Part shown: in pieces, positions 1 through 6,012 of the stretch
How positions within the stretch are numbered: position 1 is the stretch's first letter
Layout of the letters: each line of letters opens with the position of its first letter
Source of the DNA: an uncultured Clostridia bacterium
GTDB lineage: Bacteria > Bacillota > Clostridia > Oscillospirales > Butyricicoccaceae
Direction: 5' to 3'
DNA length: 6,996 nucleotides
NCBI GenBank assembly: GCA_947856675.1
Contig: CANUCM010000184.1
Span: 1-6,996, forward strand
Program-made: the position numbers and the translations under genes
The notes under the pieces: generated by a model
What the model was told of the DNA's origin: nothing
Database searches by the model: none
What the model saw: only the letters and a program-made list of their open reading frames with translations

Positions 1-152
1 AGGATGTTGGCCTTGACGCCGCTGCCCAGGCCGTCGGACAGCACGGCGGTCAGGCGGCCGGGGGCGCGCACGACGCTGCACGAGTCGCCGCACAGCTGTT
101 CGCCGTGCTTGCAGGCGCTGCACTGCGCGCAGGAAAGGTACAAATCATCCAT
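1..152 (-). CDS. SpoIIE/PP2C-family serine phosphatase, N-terminus only (runs off the left edge)
   Basis: Only the first 50 codons are present. Seen: a start ATG at 152 behind a GAGGAG box (160-165, 7-nt spacing), then a cysteine-dense start with C8, C11, C14, C21 and C25, then an SDGLGSGVKANI stretch at residues 39-50. That stretch is the first metal-binding motif of PP2C/SpoIIE phosphatases, and D40 would be the metal-ligand aspartate. From family knowledge, SpoIIE-type phosphatases are often encoded beside PAS-bearing hydrogenase-like sensors in Clostridia, and usually keep a GExLCGD segment, seen here at residues 17-23. The start overlaps the end of the sensor gene by 8 nt (ATGGATGA), so the two are probably translationally coupled. 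Inferred role: output enzyme of the H2/redox sensor, dephosphorylating an unknown phosphoprotein. Odd: the additional cysteines before LCGD, which could bind a metal or Fe-S cluster. The catalytic core lies outside the window, so activity cannot be judged. Confidence 0.8.
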   Translation of the reverse strand, partial: MDDLYLSCAQCSACKHGEQLCGDSCSVVRAPGRLTAVLSDGLGSGVKANI

Positions 153-1851
153 GGTCCTGCTCCTCGTCTTCCATCAAAACGGCCTGCTTGAGCTCGGACA
201 CGGCGATTTTGGTTTCGGCGGCCGACTCGCCCAAAAGCGAGGCGATTTCGTGCACCAGGCTGAGCTGGCGGCTGACAATGTCGTCGGCCATGCCGGCCAC
301 TTCGGCTTTGTGGCGGCGCAGCTGGCTCTGGCGCTGCTTTTCGCGGGTGATGTTTTTCATGATGCAGATGACAAGGCCCGAGGCTTTGTCAAAGTGGAAG
401 GACTGGTGCAGATACAGGCCGTACTCGGCGAGGAAGGTGTATTTTTCCGCGCTCTGCCGGCCGGAGGAAATGAGCTCGACAAAGTCAAACTCGTCCATCA
501 GGCGGTTTATGGGCTGGTGCAGCACGTCCTCGGCCGCCACGGAAAACAGCTCGCACGCCGCGTCGTTGATCTGCTGGATGGAAAGCGAAAGATCGACGGT
601 GAGCACGGCGTTGGGGGTGATGCTCAGGATTTTGTCGGAAAAGGACTCGGCGCGCTGTTTCATGTAGGGCATGCACATGGTGATTTCGGCGCGGCCCATA
701 AACACGGCGATGGCCTTTTCGCGGCACGAGGGATAGCCGCACATGCCGCAGTTGAGCTCGTCTGCGGGGGTGTTTTTGCCCATTTTGCGGAAAATGGCGG
801 AAATCTGCGCCTCGGTGGGCATGGCGTAGCACACCTGGCGGTCGCGGAAGGCGGCTTCGAGCGAGCCGCCGAAGGCGGCGTCAAAATCGGGGGGCGGCAG
901 CGTGCCGGGCGCGTCCGGGGCGCCCAGCGCGTCGCGTTCGACGTGCAGCCCGGAAAGGGCAAGCGAGCGGCTGTGCGAGCGGAAGGCGGGGCCGCCGGCG
1001 CAGCCGCCGCGGCAAAAGCTCATTTCGATAAAGCAGCCGCCGAGCAGGCCGTCGGCCGCGTCGCGCAGCGCGGCCATGCACTGCTCCGGCCCGTCGACGG
1101 CGACATAGCGCACGCCTTTTTGCTGCGCCATGGTTTTGAGAATGCCGCCCGTGACGGGGAAAAAGCGCGAAAGGCGCGGCGCGCCGGGCGCGCCGGGGGT
1201 GAGCGCAACGCCCTCCGCCTCAAGCCATTCCTGCAGCTCGTCAAAGGTCAGGGCGCACAGAAGGTCGGGGTTTTGCTCACACTCCTCCTTTTTCGCAAGG
1301 CAGGGGCCGATAAAGACCACCTGCGCGTGGGGGATGCGCTGGCGGATGAGGCGGGCGCTGGCCGCGGCCGGCGTCACAACGGGCGCGAGCAGGGAAAGCG
1401 CGCGGGGGAAGTGCTTTTCCACATAGGCGTTGACGGCGGGGCAGCAGGAGGAGATCAGCGTGCCGCCGCCGAGCTGCGCCGCGAGGCGCTCGTACTCGGT
1501 TTTGACCAAAAAGGCGCCTTCGGCCGTTTCAAAGGCGTCGGAAAAGCCCAGGCGCACAAGCGCGCGGCGCAGCGCGTCAAAGCCGCAGCCGGAAAACCAG
1601 GCGGCGTAGGAAGGGGCCACGCTGGCCACGACGGTTTTGCCGCTTTCGATGAGCCGGCGCACCGAGCCGGCGGCGTTTGCGCCGTGCTTTAAGTGCTGCG
1701 GGCAGACGACGGTGCAGTTGCCGCACAAAATGCAGTCGCGTTCGACCACCATGGCCTGATGGTTTTTGACCTCGATGGCCTTGACGGGGCAGACGCCGAT
1801 GCATTTGCAGCAGTCGCGGCAGCTGACGCTTTCAAACTGTAAAATACCCAT
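145..1851 (-). CDS. hydS: Sensory-type [FeFe]-hydrogenase-like protein with PAS domain (HydS-like)
   Basis: 568 residues. Domains seen in order: two [4Fe-4S] ferredoxin motifs (C11, C14, C17, C21; C40, C43, C46, C50); an H-cluster domain (about 70-300) with L1 SSCCPAV (C136, C137), L2 GPCLAKKE (C184) and L3 EMSFCRGGC (C280, C284); a further four-cysteine Fe-S motif (C368, C371, C376, C393); a PAS domain (about 405-505); and a charged helical tail. All expected H-cluster ligands are kept, as is C136 at the proton-shuttle position. The L2 to L3 distance is 96 residues against 143 in the HydA encoded here, and the small-subunit-like C-terminal segment is missing. This architecture matches putative sensory group C/D [FeFe] hydrogenases, thought to sense H2 rather than turn it over in bulk. 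The start at 1851 keeps the first cluster intact, but no Shine-Dalgarno box precedes it; it follows the Fd2 stop by 4 nt. The protein probably signals to the overlapping phosphatase (inference). Confidence 0.88.
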   Translation of the reverse strand: MGILQFESVSCRDCCKCIGVCPVKAIEVKNHQAMVVERDCILCGNCTVVCPQHLKHGANAAGSVRRLIESGKTVVASVAPSYAAWFSGCGFDALRRALVRLGFSDAFETAEGAFLVKTEYERLAAQLGGGTLISSCCPAVNAYVEKHFPRALSLLAPVVTPAAASARLIRQRIPHAQVVFIGPCLAKKEECEQNPDLLCALTFDELQEWLEAEGVALTPGAPGAPRLSRFFPVTGGILKTMAQQKGVRYVAVDGPEQCMAALRDAADGLLGGCFIEMSFCRGGCAGGPAFRSHSRSLALSGLHVERDALGAPDAPGTLPPPDFDAAFGGSLEAAFRDRQVCYAMPTEAQISAIFRKMGKNTPADELNCGMCGYPSCREKAIAVFMGRAEITMCMPYMKQRAESFSDKILSITPNAVLTVDLSLSIQQINDAACELFSVAAEDVLHQPINRLMDEFDFVELISSGRQSAEKYTFLAEYGLYLHQSFHFDKASGLVICIMKNITREKQRQSQLRRHKAEVAGMADDIVSRQLSLVHEIASLLGESAAETKIAVSELKQAVLMEDEEQDHG

Positions 1852-1855
1852 AATG

Positions 1856-2104
1856 TCAGCGCAGCGCGGGCACGACGGCCGTTTCAAACAGGTTTTCGGC
1901 GCCGTCGCGGCCGAGGCCGAGGAAAAGGCGCTCTCCAATGCGCACGCTGATGCCGTCGGCGCACTGGCCGAGGCAGAACGCGGGCACAATGCTGACGCGG
2001 TCTGACAGGCCGCGCCGCTCGGCCTGCAGCTTAAGGCCTTCCATCAGCTCGTAGGAACCGCGTCGGTGACAGGCGCTGCCGATACACACTGAAATGGTCA
2101 GCAT
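1856..2104 (-). CDS. Thioredoxin-like [2Fe-2S] mini-ferredoxin, sensor-linked copy (Fd2)
   Basis: 82 residues. It carries the CxGxxCxxxG signature and the four-cysteine pattern of the NuoE/24-kDa thioredoxin-like [2Fe-2S] family: C7, C12, C44 and C48. The NuoE N-terminal helical part is absent, so this is a stand-alone [2Fe-2S] domain. The start at 2104 is chosen because AAGGAG lies at 2114-2119, 9 nt upstream; a longer frame would run back into the hairpin. Its stop is 4 nt before the HydS-like start. Proteins of this size and pattern are common next to HydS-like genes in Clostridia. Inferred role: a small electron carrier that wires the sensor hydrogenase to a redox partner. It is a clear paralogue of the 82-residue protein at 2177-2425, with the cysteines at identical positions and weak identity elsewhere. 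Confidence 0.88.
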   Translation of the reverse strand: MLTISVCIGSACHRRGSYELMEGLKLQAERRGLSDRVSIVPAFCLGQCADGISVRIGERLFLGLGRDGAENLFETAVVPALR

Positions 2105-2113
2105 AAACACTCT

Positions 2114-2119
2114 CTCCTT
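2114..2119 (-). promoter_or_regulatory. Ribosome binding site of Fd2
   Basis: AAGGAG on the minus strand, 9 nt before the ATG at 2104. It sets the start of Fd2 and shows that the gene is initiated independently after the hairpin, not by coupling to the gene before it. It lies just downstream of a small TTTAC-T-GTAAA palindrome. Confidence 0.75.
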
Positions 2120-2130
2120 TACAGTAAAAT

Positions 2131-2168
2131 GCGCGGCGGCGCACGGGCTCATCGGTGCGCCGCCGCGC
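2131..2168 (-). terminator. Perfect 14-bp GC hairpin between the catalytic and sensory modules (candidate partial terminator or RNA-processing site)
   Basis: Arms at 2131-2144 and 2155-2168 are perfectly complementary, all G/C except for a single A-T pair next to a 10-nt loop. In the direction of transcription the stem is followed by ATTTTACT, a short U run of four. That is weak for a full intrinsic terminator, so partial read-through, mRNA stabilisation or processing are all possible. It sits in the only sizeable gap inside the operon (72 nt, 2105-2176). Confidence 0.6.
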
Positions 2169-2176
2169 GGCTTAAA

Positions 2177-2425
2177 TTATTTTGTCAAAGGCAGCACCGT
2201 GGTGCGGAAAAACTCGCGTGCGCTGTCGGCCGGCACGCTGTAGCTCTGGCCGTTGACCGAAACAGCCACGCCTTCCTGCTGGCACATGCGCATGCAAAAG
2301 GAGGTTTTAAAGTCGATTTTGTCGTGCAGCCGCAGCTGCTCTATCTGCTGCTGGAAGGTCTGGAGCACATTGTAGGCGCCGCGCAGGTGGCAGGCGGTGC
2401 CGATGCAGACGTTGAGCTCAACCAT
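2177..2425 (-). CDS. Thioredoxin-like [2Fe-2S] mini-ferredoxin, hydrogenase-linked copy (Fd1)
   Basis: 82 residues with C7, C12, C44 and C48 in the CxGxxC...CxxxC pattern of NuoE-like [2Fe-2S] domains, so it probably binds one [2Fe-2S] cluster. The start at 2425 has a strong GAGGAGGA box (2431-2438) and overlaps the end of hydA by 8 nt (ATGGTTGA), pointing to coupled synthesis and a role with HydA. It has the same length and cysteine positions as Fd2. Two known parallels fit: HndB of the HndABCD hydrogenases, also a small thioredoxin-like [2Fe-2S] subunit, and the additional C-terminal [2Fe-2S] domain described for Thermotoga maritima HydA, which the HydA here lacks. Role as a loosely held extra subunit or diffusible carrier is inferred. 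It ends in TAA just before the inter-module hairpin. Confidence 0.88.
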   Translation of the reverse strand: MVELNVCIGTACHLRGAYNVLQTFQQQIEQLRLHDKIDFKTSFCMRMCQQEGVAVSVNGQSYSVPADSAREFFRTTVLPLTK

Positions 2426-4124
2426 GGCGCTCCTCCTCTCCTGCGCCGTAGTGGACGTGCAGAAGCTCGTGCACGCGGCCTTTGAGGATGCCGCCGTACA
2501 GCGACATCATCAGCGGGTTTTCCTCCGAGCGCTTGATGCTGCACAGCTTGTCGGCGGCATAGAGGCCGGCGCTGCGCTGGGCTTTTTCCTCGGCGGGGAC
2601 AAAGGGCTGGCCGGCGCCGTTGATGCAGCCGCCGGGGCAGGCCATGACCTCGACAAAGTCAAAGTGCTCGCCCTGCCGGATGCGCTCGATGAGCTTTGCG
2701 GCGTTGCCCAGGCCGCTGACCATGGCGATGCGCACCGGTTTTCCGCCGACCTCGACGGTGGTCTCCTTGACCCCTTCGAGGCCGCGCACGCCGGTGTAGG
2801 CCAGGCGCATCAGGCCGGAATTGCTCTTGTCTGAGGCAAGGCGGCGCAAAACCGCCTCGGTGACGCCGCCCGTGACGCCGAAGATGACGCCGGCGCCCGT
2901 CATGGTGCCGAAGGGCATGTCGACGGCTTCGGGCTCAAGCTCGGAGAAGATGAGGTTGGACTCGCGGATCATGCGCACCAGCTCCTGCGTGGTCAGCACA
3001 TAATCGACGTCGGGCTTTCCGTCCGGGCAGAACTCGCTGCGGCGCGCCTCATATTTTTTGGCGGTGCAGGGCATGACGGCCACGTGCACATGGCGGCGGC
3101 TCGAGGCGCGCGCCTGCTCGCGGATGACGGCGGCAAACATCTGCATCGGGCTTTTGCAGCTGGACACGTTGGGCAAAAGCTCGGGGAAGCGGGTTTCGCA
3201 AAAGCGCACCCACGCCGGGCAGCAGGAGGAAAAGAGCGGCAGCTCGTGCCCGCCCTCCTCCAGGCGGGCGGCCAGCTCGCCCGACTCTTCCAAAACGGTC
3301 AGGTCGGCGCCCGTCGAGGTGTCAAAAATGCTGTCAAAGCCCATGCGGCGCAGCGCGGCGACGATTTTGCCCATGGAGTTTTCGCCGCCCGGCAGGCCGA
3401 AGGCCTGGCCCAGCGCGACGCGCACGGCGGGGGCTATCTGCACGCTGACGCGGGTATTTTTGTCGTCGAGGGCCTTCCACACCTTCTCGACGTCGTTTTT
3501 GACGACGATGGCGCCGGTGGGGCACACGGCGGCGCACTGGCCGCAGCCGACGCACGGCGACTCGGCGAGCGGCACGTCGAAGGCGGTGCTGATGGTCATT
3601 TTGCTGCCGCGGCGGGCAAAGTCGATGGCGCCGACGTTTTGCACCTCGTTGCACATGCGCACGCAGTCGCCGCACAGAATGCACTTGTGCGCGTCGCGCA
3701 CGACGCTGACGCTGGAGTTTTCGATGAGGGGCTTTTCGGCCGTGTTGGGAAAGCGCACGCCCTCGATGTTGAAGCGCTTGGCCAGCGACTGCAGCTTGCA
3801 CTGGCCGTTGTTTTCGCAGGTGGTGCAGTCGCGGCAGTGGTTGGCGAGCAGCAGCTCCAAAATAACGCGGCGGTAGCGGCGCAGGCGTTCGGTGTTGGTG
3901 CGGATGCTCATGCCGGCGCGCGGCGGGGTGGAGCAGGCGGCTTCCAGGCCGCCGCGCTCGTTTTCGACCATGCACATGCGGCAGGCGCCGTACACCGAAA
4001 GCTCGGAGTGGTAGCAGAAAGTGGGCAGGCTGATGCCGGCCTTGCGGATCAGCTCAAGAAGGTTTTTCTCGCCGTTGATTTCGACGGGCACGCCGTCGAT
4101 CAGCATGGTTTCTTTGTTCGTCAT
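2418..4124 (-). CDS. hydA: [FeFe] hydrogenase catalytic subunit HydA (bifurcating HydABC type)
   Basis: 568 residues. Order seen: plant-type [2Fe-2S] domain (C37, C48, C51, C64); NuoG-type His-Cys3 [4Fe-4S] site (H96, C100, C103, C109); two [4Fe-4S] sites (C148, C151, C154, C158; C191, C194, C197, C201); H-cluster domain with L1 SSCCPAW (C301, C302), L2 MPCTAKKYE (C353) and L3 MACPGGC (C496, C500); then the small-subunit-like tail (about 515-562, with NPLMMSLYGG and HELLHVHY). C301 matches the proton-shuttle cysteine of clostridial CpI, S325 the proton-path serine. No twin-arginine signal, so cytoplasmic. It reduces protons or oxidises H2, with electrons passed through the clusters from HydB and ferredoxin. 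The start at 4124 is fixed by AAGGAGG nine nt upstream; a longer frame to 4208 only shadows hydB. It lacks the extra C-terminal [2Fe-2S] domain of the Thermotoga enzyme. L3 reads INGAGQP where GGGQP is usual. Confidence 0.96.
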   Translation of the reverse strand: MTNKETMLIDGVPVEINGEKNLLELIRKAGISLPTFCYHSELSVYGACRMCMVENERGGLEAACSTPPRAGMSIRTNTERLRRYRRVILELLLANHCRDCTTCENNGQCKLQSLAKRFNIEGVRFPNTAEKPLIENSSVSVVRDAHKCILCGDCVRMCNEVQNVGAIDFARRGSKMTISTAFDVPLAESPCVGCGQCAAVCPTGAIVVKNDVEKVWKALDDKNTRVSVQIAPAVRVALGQAFGLPGGENSMGKIVAALRRMGFDSIFDTSTGADLTVLEESGELAARLEEGGHELPLFSSCCPAWVRFCETRFPELLPNVSSCKSPMQMFAAVIREQARASSRRHVHVAVMPCTAKKYEARRSEFCPDGKPDVDYVLTTQELVRMIRESNLIFSELEPEAVDMPFGTMTGAGVIFGVTGGVTEAVLRRLASDKSNSGLMRLAYTGVRGLEGVKETTVEVGGKPVRIAMVSGLGNAAKLIERIRQGEHFDFVEVMACPGGCINGAGQPFVPAEEKAQRSAGLYAADKLCSIKRSEENPLMMSLYGGILKGRVHELLHVHYGAGEEERHG

Positions 4125-4128
4125 GGCT

Positions 4129-6012
4129 TCAGTCCTCCTTGATTGCATGGAACGGGCAGGCTTCGACGCAGGCGCCGCACTTGATGCACTTGTCGGGGTC
4201 AATGACAAACGGCTGCTTCAAAACGCCGGAGATGGCGCCGGCGGGGCAGGTGCGCGAGCACTTCGAACAGCCCTTGCACAGCTTAGGGTCGATGGAAATG
4301 CGCCGCAGCTTGCGGCAGTTGCCGGTGGGGCAGCGCTTTTCGTAGATGTGGGCCTCGTATTCCGAGCGGAAGTTTTTGATGGTGCTGACGACGGGCAGGG
4401 CGGCCGACTTGCCGAGGCCGCACAGCGCGGTGTTTGTAATGGTGTCGGCCAGCTCGAGCAAAAGCTCGATGTCGCCGTCGCGGCCGTTGCCGGCGACGAT
4501 GCGCTCGAGGATTTCGAGCATGCGCCGGGTGCCCTCGCGGCAGGGCACGCACTTGCCGCACGATTCGTTCTGGGTAAAGTTCATGAAAAAGCGCGCGACC
4601 TCGACCATGCAGGTGTGCTGGTCCATAACGACCAGGCCGCCCGAACCTATCATGGCGCCGGCCTTTTTGAGCGAGTCAAAGTCGAGGGGCATGTCGAGGT
4701 GCTCCGCGGTCAGGCAGCCGCCCGAGGGGCCGCCGATCTGCACGGCTTTAAACTCGCCGCCGTCGCGCATGCCGCCGCCGATGTCAAAGATGATTTCGCG
4801 CAGGGTGGTGCCCATGGGCACTTCGATAAGGCCGGTGTTGACGATGTTGCCGGTCAGGGCAAAGGCCTTGGTGCCGGGGCTGTTTTCCGGGCCGATGGAT
4901 TTGTACCAGGCGGCGCCGCGGTTTAAAATCAGGGGGACGTTGGCGTAGGTTTCGACGTTGTTGAGCACGGTGGGCTTGTCAAACAGCCCGTGCTCGACGG
5001 TGCGCGGCGGCTTGACGCGCGGCATGCCGCGCTTGCCCTCGATGGAGGCGGTCAGGGCGCTGCCCTCGCCGCACACAAAGGCGCCGGCGCCGCGGCTGAT
5101 GTGCAGGGTAAAGTCAAAGCCCGAGCCTAAAATGTCGCGCCCGAGCAGGCCGCAGGCCTCGGCCTGCGCAATGGCGTTCTGCAGGCGGCTGACGGCCATG
5201 GGGTATTCGGCGCGCACGTAAATATAGCCCTCGCTGGCGCCGCAGGCGCGGCCGGCTATCATCATGCCCTCGAGCATGCGGTGGGGATCGCCTTCCATGA
5301 TGCTGCGGTCCATAAAGGCGCCGGGGTCGCCCTCGTCGCCGTTGCACACGACGTACTTGACGGGCTCTTTCTGGCGCTGCACCTGGCTCCACTTGCGCCC
5401 GGCGGGGAACCCGCCGCCGCCGCGGCCGCGCAGGTTGGACTCGGTGACCTCGCGGATGATGTCGTCCGGCGACAGGTCAAACAGCGCTTTTTCAAAGGCG
5501 GTGTAGCCGCCGATGGCCAGGTATTCCAAAATGGAGGTGGCGTCGATGTGCCCGCAGTGCTCGAGCACGAGGCGGGTCTGCTTTTTATAAAAGGGGATGT
5601 CCTCCTGCTCTTTATGTACCGTGCCGTCCTTCTGATAGGCCAGGCGTTCGATGTGCTCGCCGCGCAGGATGGTGCGCTCGACGATTTCCTCGCAGTCGGA
5701 CAGGCGCACCCTGGTGTAAAGCCAGCCCTGCGGCTCGATGCGCACGAGCGGGCCCATTTCGCAAAAGCCGTGGCAGCCGCTTTTTTTCATGCCGACGGCG
5801 TGCTCGTGGGGCTCCTCCTGCAGTTCGACGGTGCAGTCGACGCCCTTTTCCGACATGATTTCGCGCAGGCGGTCAAAAATGTCCAGCGAGCCGCTCGAAA
5901 CGCAGCCGGTGCCGGCGCACACGAGGATTTTCTTTTCTTCGGCGCGGGCGGCGGCGGCACAGCGCTCGCGCAGAGCGTCGAGATCCGCGCGGGTTTTAAG
6001 CATTGTCAGCAT
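4129..6012 (-). CDS. hydB: NuoF-like NAD(H)/FMN subunit of electron-bifurcating [FeFe] hydrogenase, HydB
   Basis: 627 residues. N-terminal thioredoxin-like [2Fe-2S] domain (C32, C37, C80, C84); NuoF core with the FMN/NADH glycine-rich segment GRGGGGFPAGRKW (196-208), CNGDEGDPGAF (223-233) and GAGAFVCGEGSAL (308-320); SLBB-like region (about 390-460); [4Fe-4S] site ESCGKCVPC plus C531 (C485, C488, C491, C531); and a C-terminal 2x[4Fe-4S] ferredoxin domain (C579, C582, C585, C589; C609, C612, C615, C619). This layout is typical of HydB/HndC, the flavin subunit where bifurcation is thought to occur. H555, C561 and C566 lie between the core and the ferredoxin tail, where a structural zinc site is reported in related complexes; that assignment is tentative. 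The start at 6012 has AGGGAGGA at 6021-6028 (8-nt spacing) and overlaps hydC by 17 nt; an ATG at 6003 is less well placed. It ends 4 nt before hydA. Confidence 0.96.
   Translation of the reverse strand: MLTMLKTRADLDALRERCAAAARAEEKKILVCAGTGCVSSGSLDIFDRLREIMSEKGVDCTVELQEEPHEHAVGMKKSGCHGFCEMGPLVRIEPQGWLYTRVRLSDCEEIVERTILRGEHIERLAYQKDGTVHKEQEDIPFYKKQTRLVLEHCGHIDATSILEYLAIGGYTAFEKALFDLSPDDIIREVTESNLRGRGGGGFPAGRKWSQVQRQKEPVKYVVCNGDEGDPGAFMDRSIMEGDPHRMLEGMMIAGRACGASEGYIYVRAEYPMAVSRLQNAIAQAEACGLLGRDILGSGFDFTLHISRGAGAFVCGEGSALTASIEGKRGMPRVKPPRTVEHGLFDKPTVLNNVETYANVPLILNRGAAWYKSIGPENSPGTKAFALTGNIVNTGLIEVPMGTTLREIIFDIGGGMRDGGEFKAVQIGGPSGGCLTAEHLDMPLDFDSLKKAGAMIGSGGLVVMDQHTCMVEVARFFMNFTQNESCGKCVPCREGTRRMLEILERIVAGNGRDGDIELLLELADTITNTALCGLGKSAALPVVSTIKNFRSEYEAHIYEKRCPTGNCRKLRRISIDPKLCKGCSKCSRTCPAGAISGVLKQPFVIDPDKCIKCGACVEACPFHAIKED
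4134..4140 (-). promoter_or_regulatory. Ribosome binding site deciding the hydA start
   Basis: AAGGAGG on the minus strand lies inside the last codons of hydB, 9 nt before ATG 4124. It favours 4124 over the in-frame ATG at 4106 and over the upstream ATG at 4208. Confidence 0.85.

Noticed and set aside
4..1692. 562-codon open frame on the plus strand
   Set aside because: It is antisense to the HydS-like gene. High GC at third codon positions leaves few stops on the opposite strand. Its translation is Ala/Gly/Arg/His-rich with no recognisable motif, whereas the minus strand gives complete Fe-S and H-cluster motifs.
1852..1989. Upstream start for the sensor gene at 1989
   Set aside because: It lies inside Fd2, and the added 46 residues are low-complexity shadow sequence. 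The protein family starts just before the first Fe-S motif.
2160..2188. TTGACA on the minus strand at 2183-2188 as a promoter for the sensory module
   Set aside because: The bases are the last codons of Fd1, and the expected -10 position (2160-2165) is all G/C.
145..4124. HydA and the HydS-like protein are both exactly 568 residues
   Set aside because: Their domain layouts differ (small-subunit tail and extra N-terminal domains against PAS and an additional Fe-S domain), so the equal length looks like chance.
3084..4142. 352-codon open frame on the plus strand
   Set aside because: Antisense shadow of hydA, low complexity and without motifs. Similar plus-strand frames opposite hydB and hydC were rejected for the same reason.
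4125..4208. Upstream start for hydA at 4208
   Set aside because: It would read the last hydB codons in another frame. The added residues are Ser/Ala/Arg-rich, and the strong ribosome binding site points to 4124.
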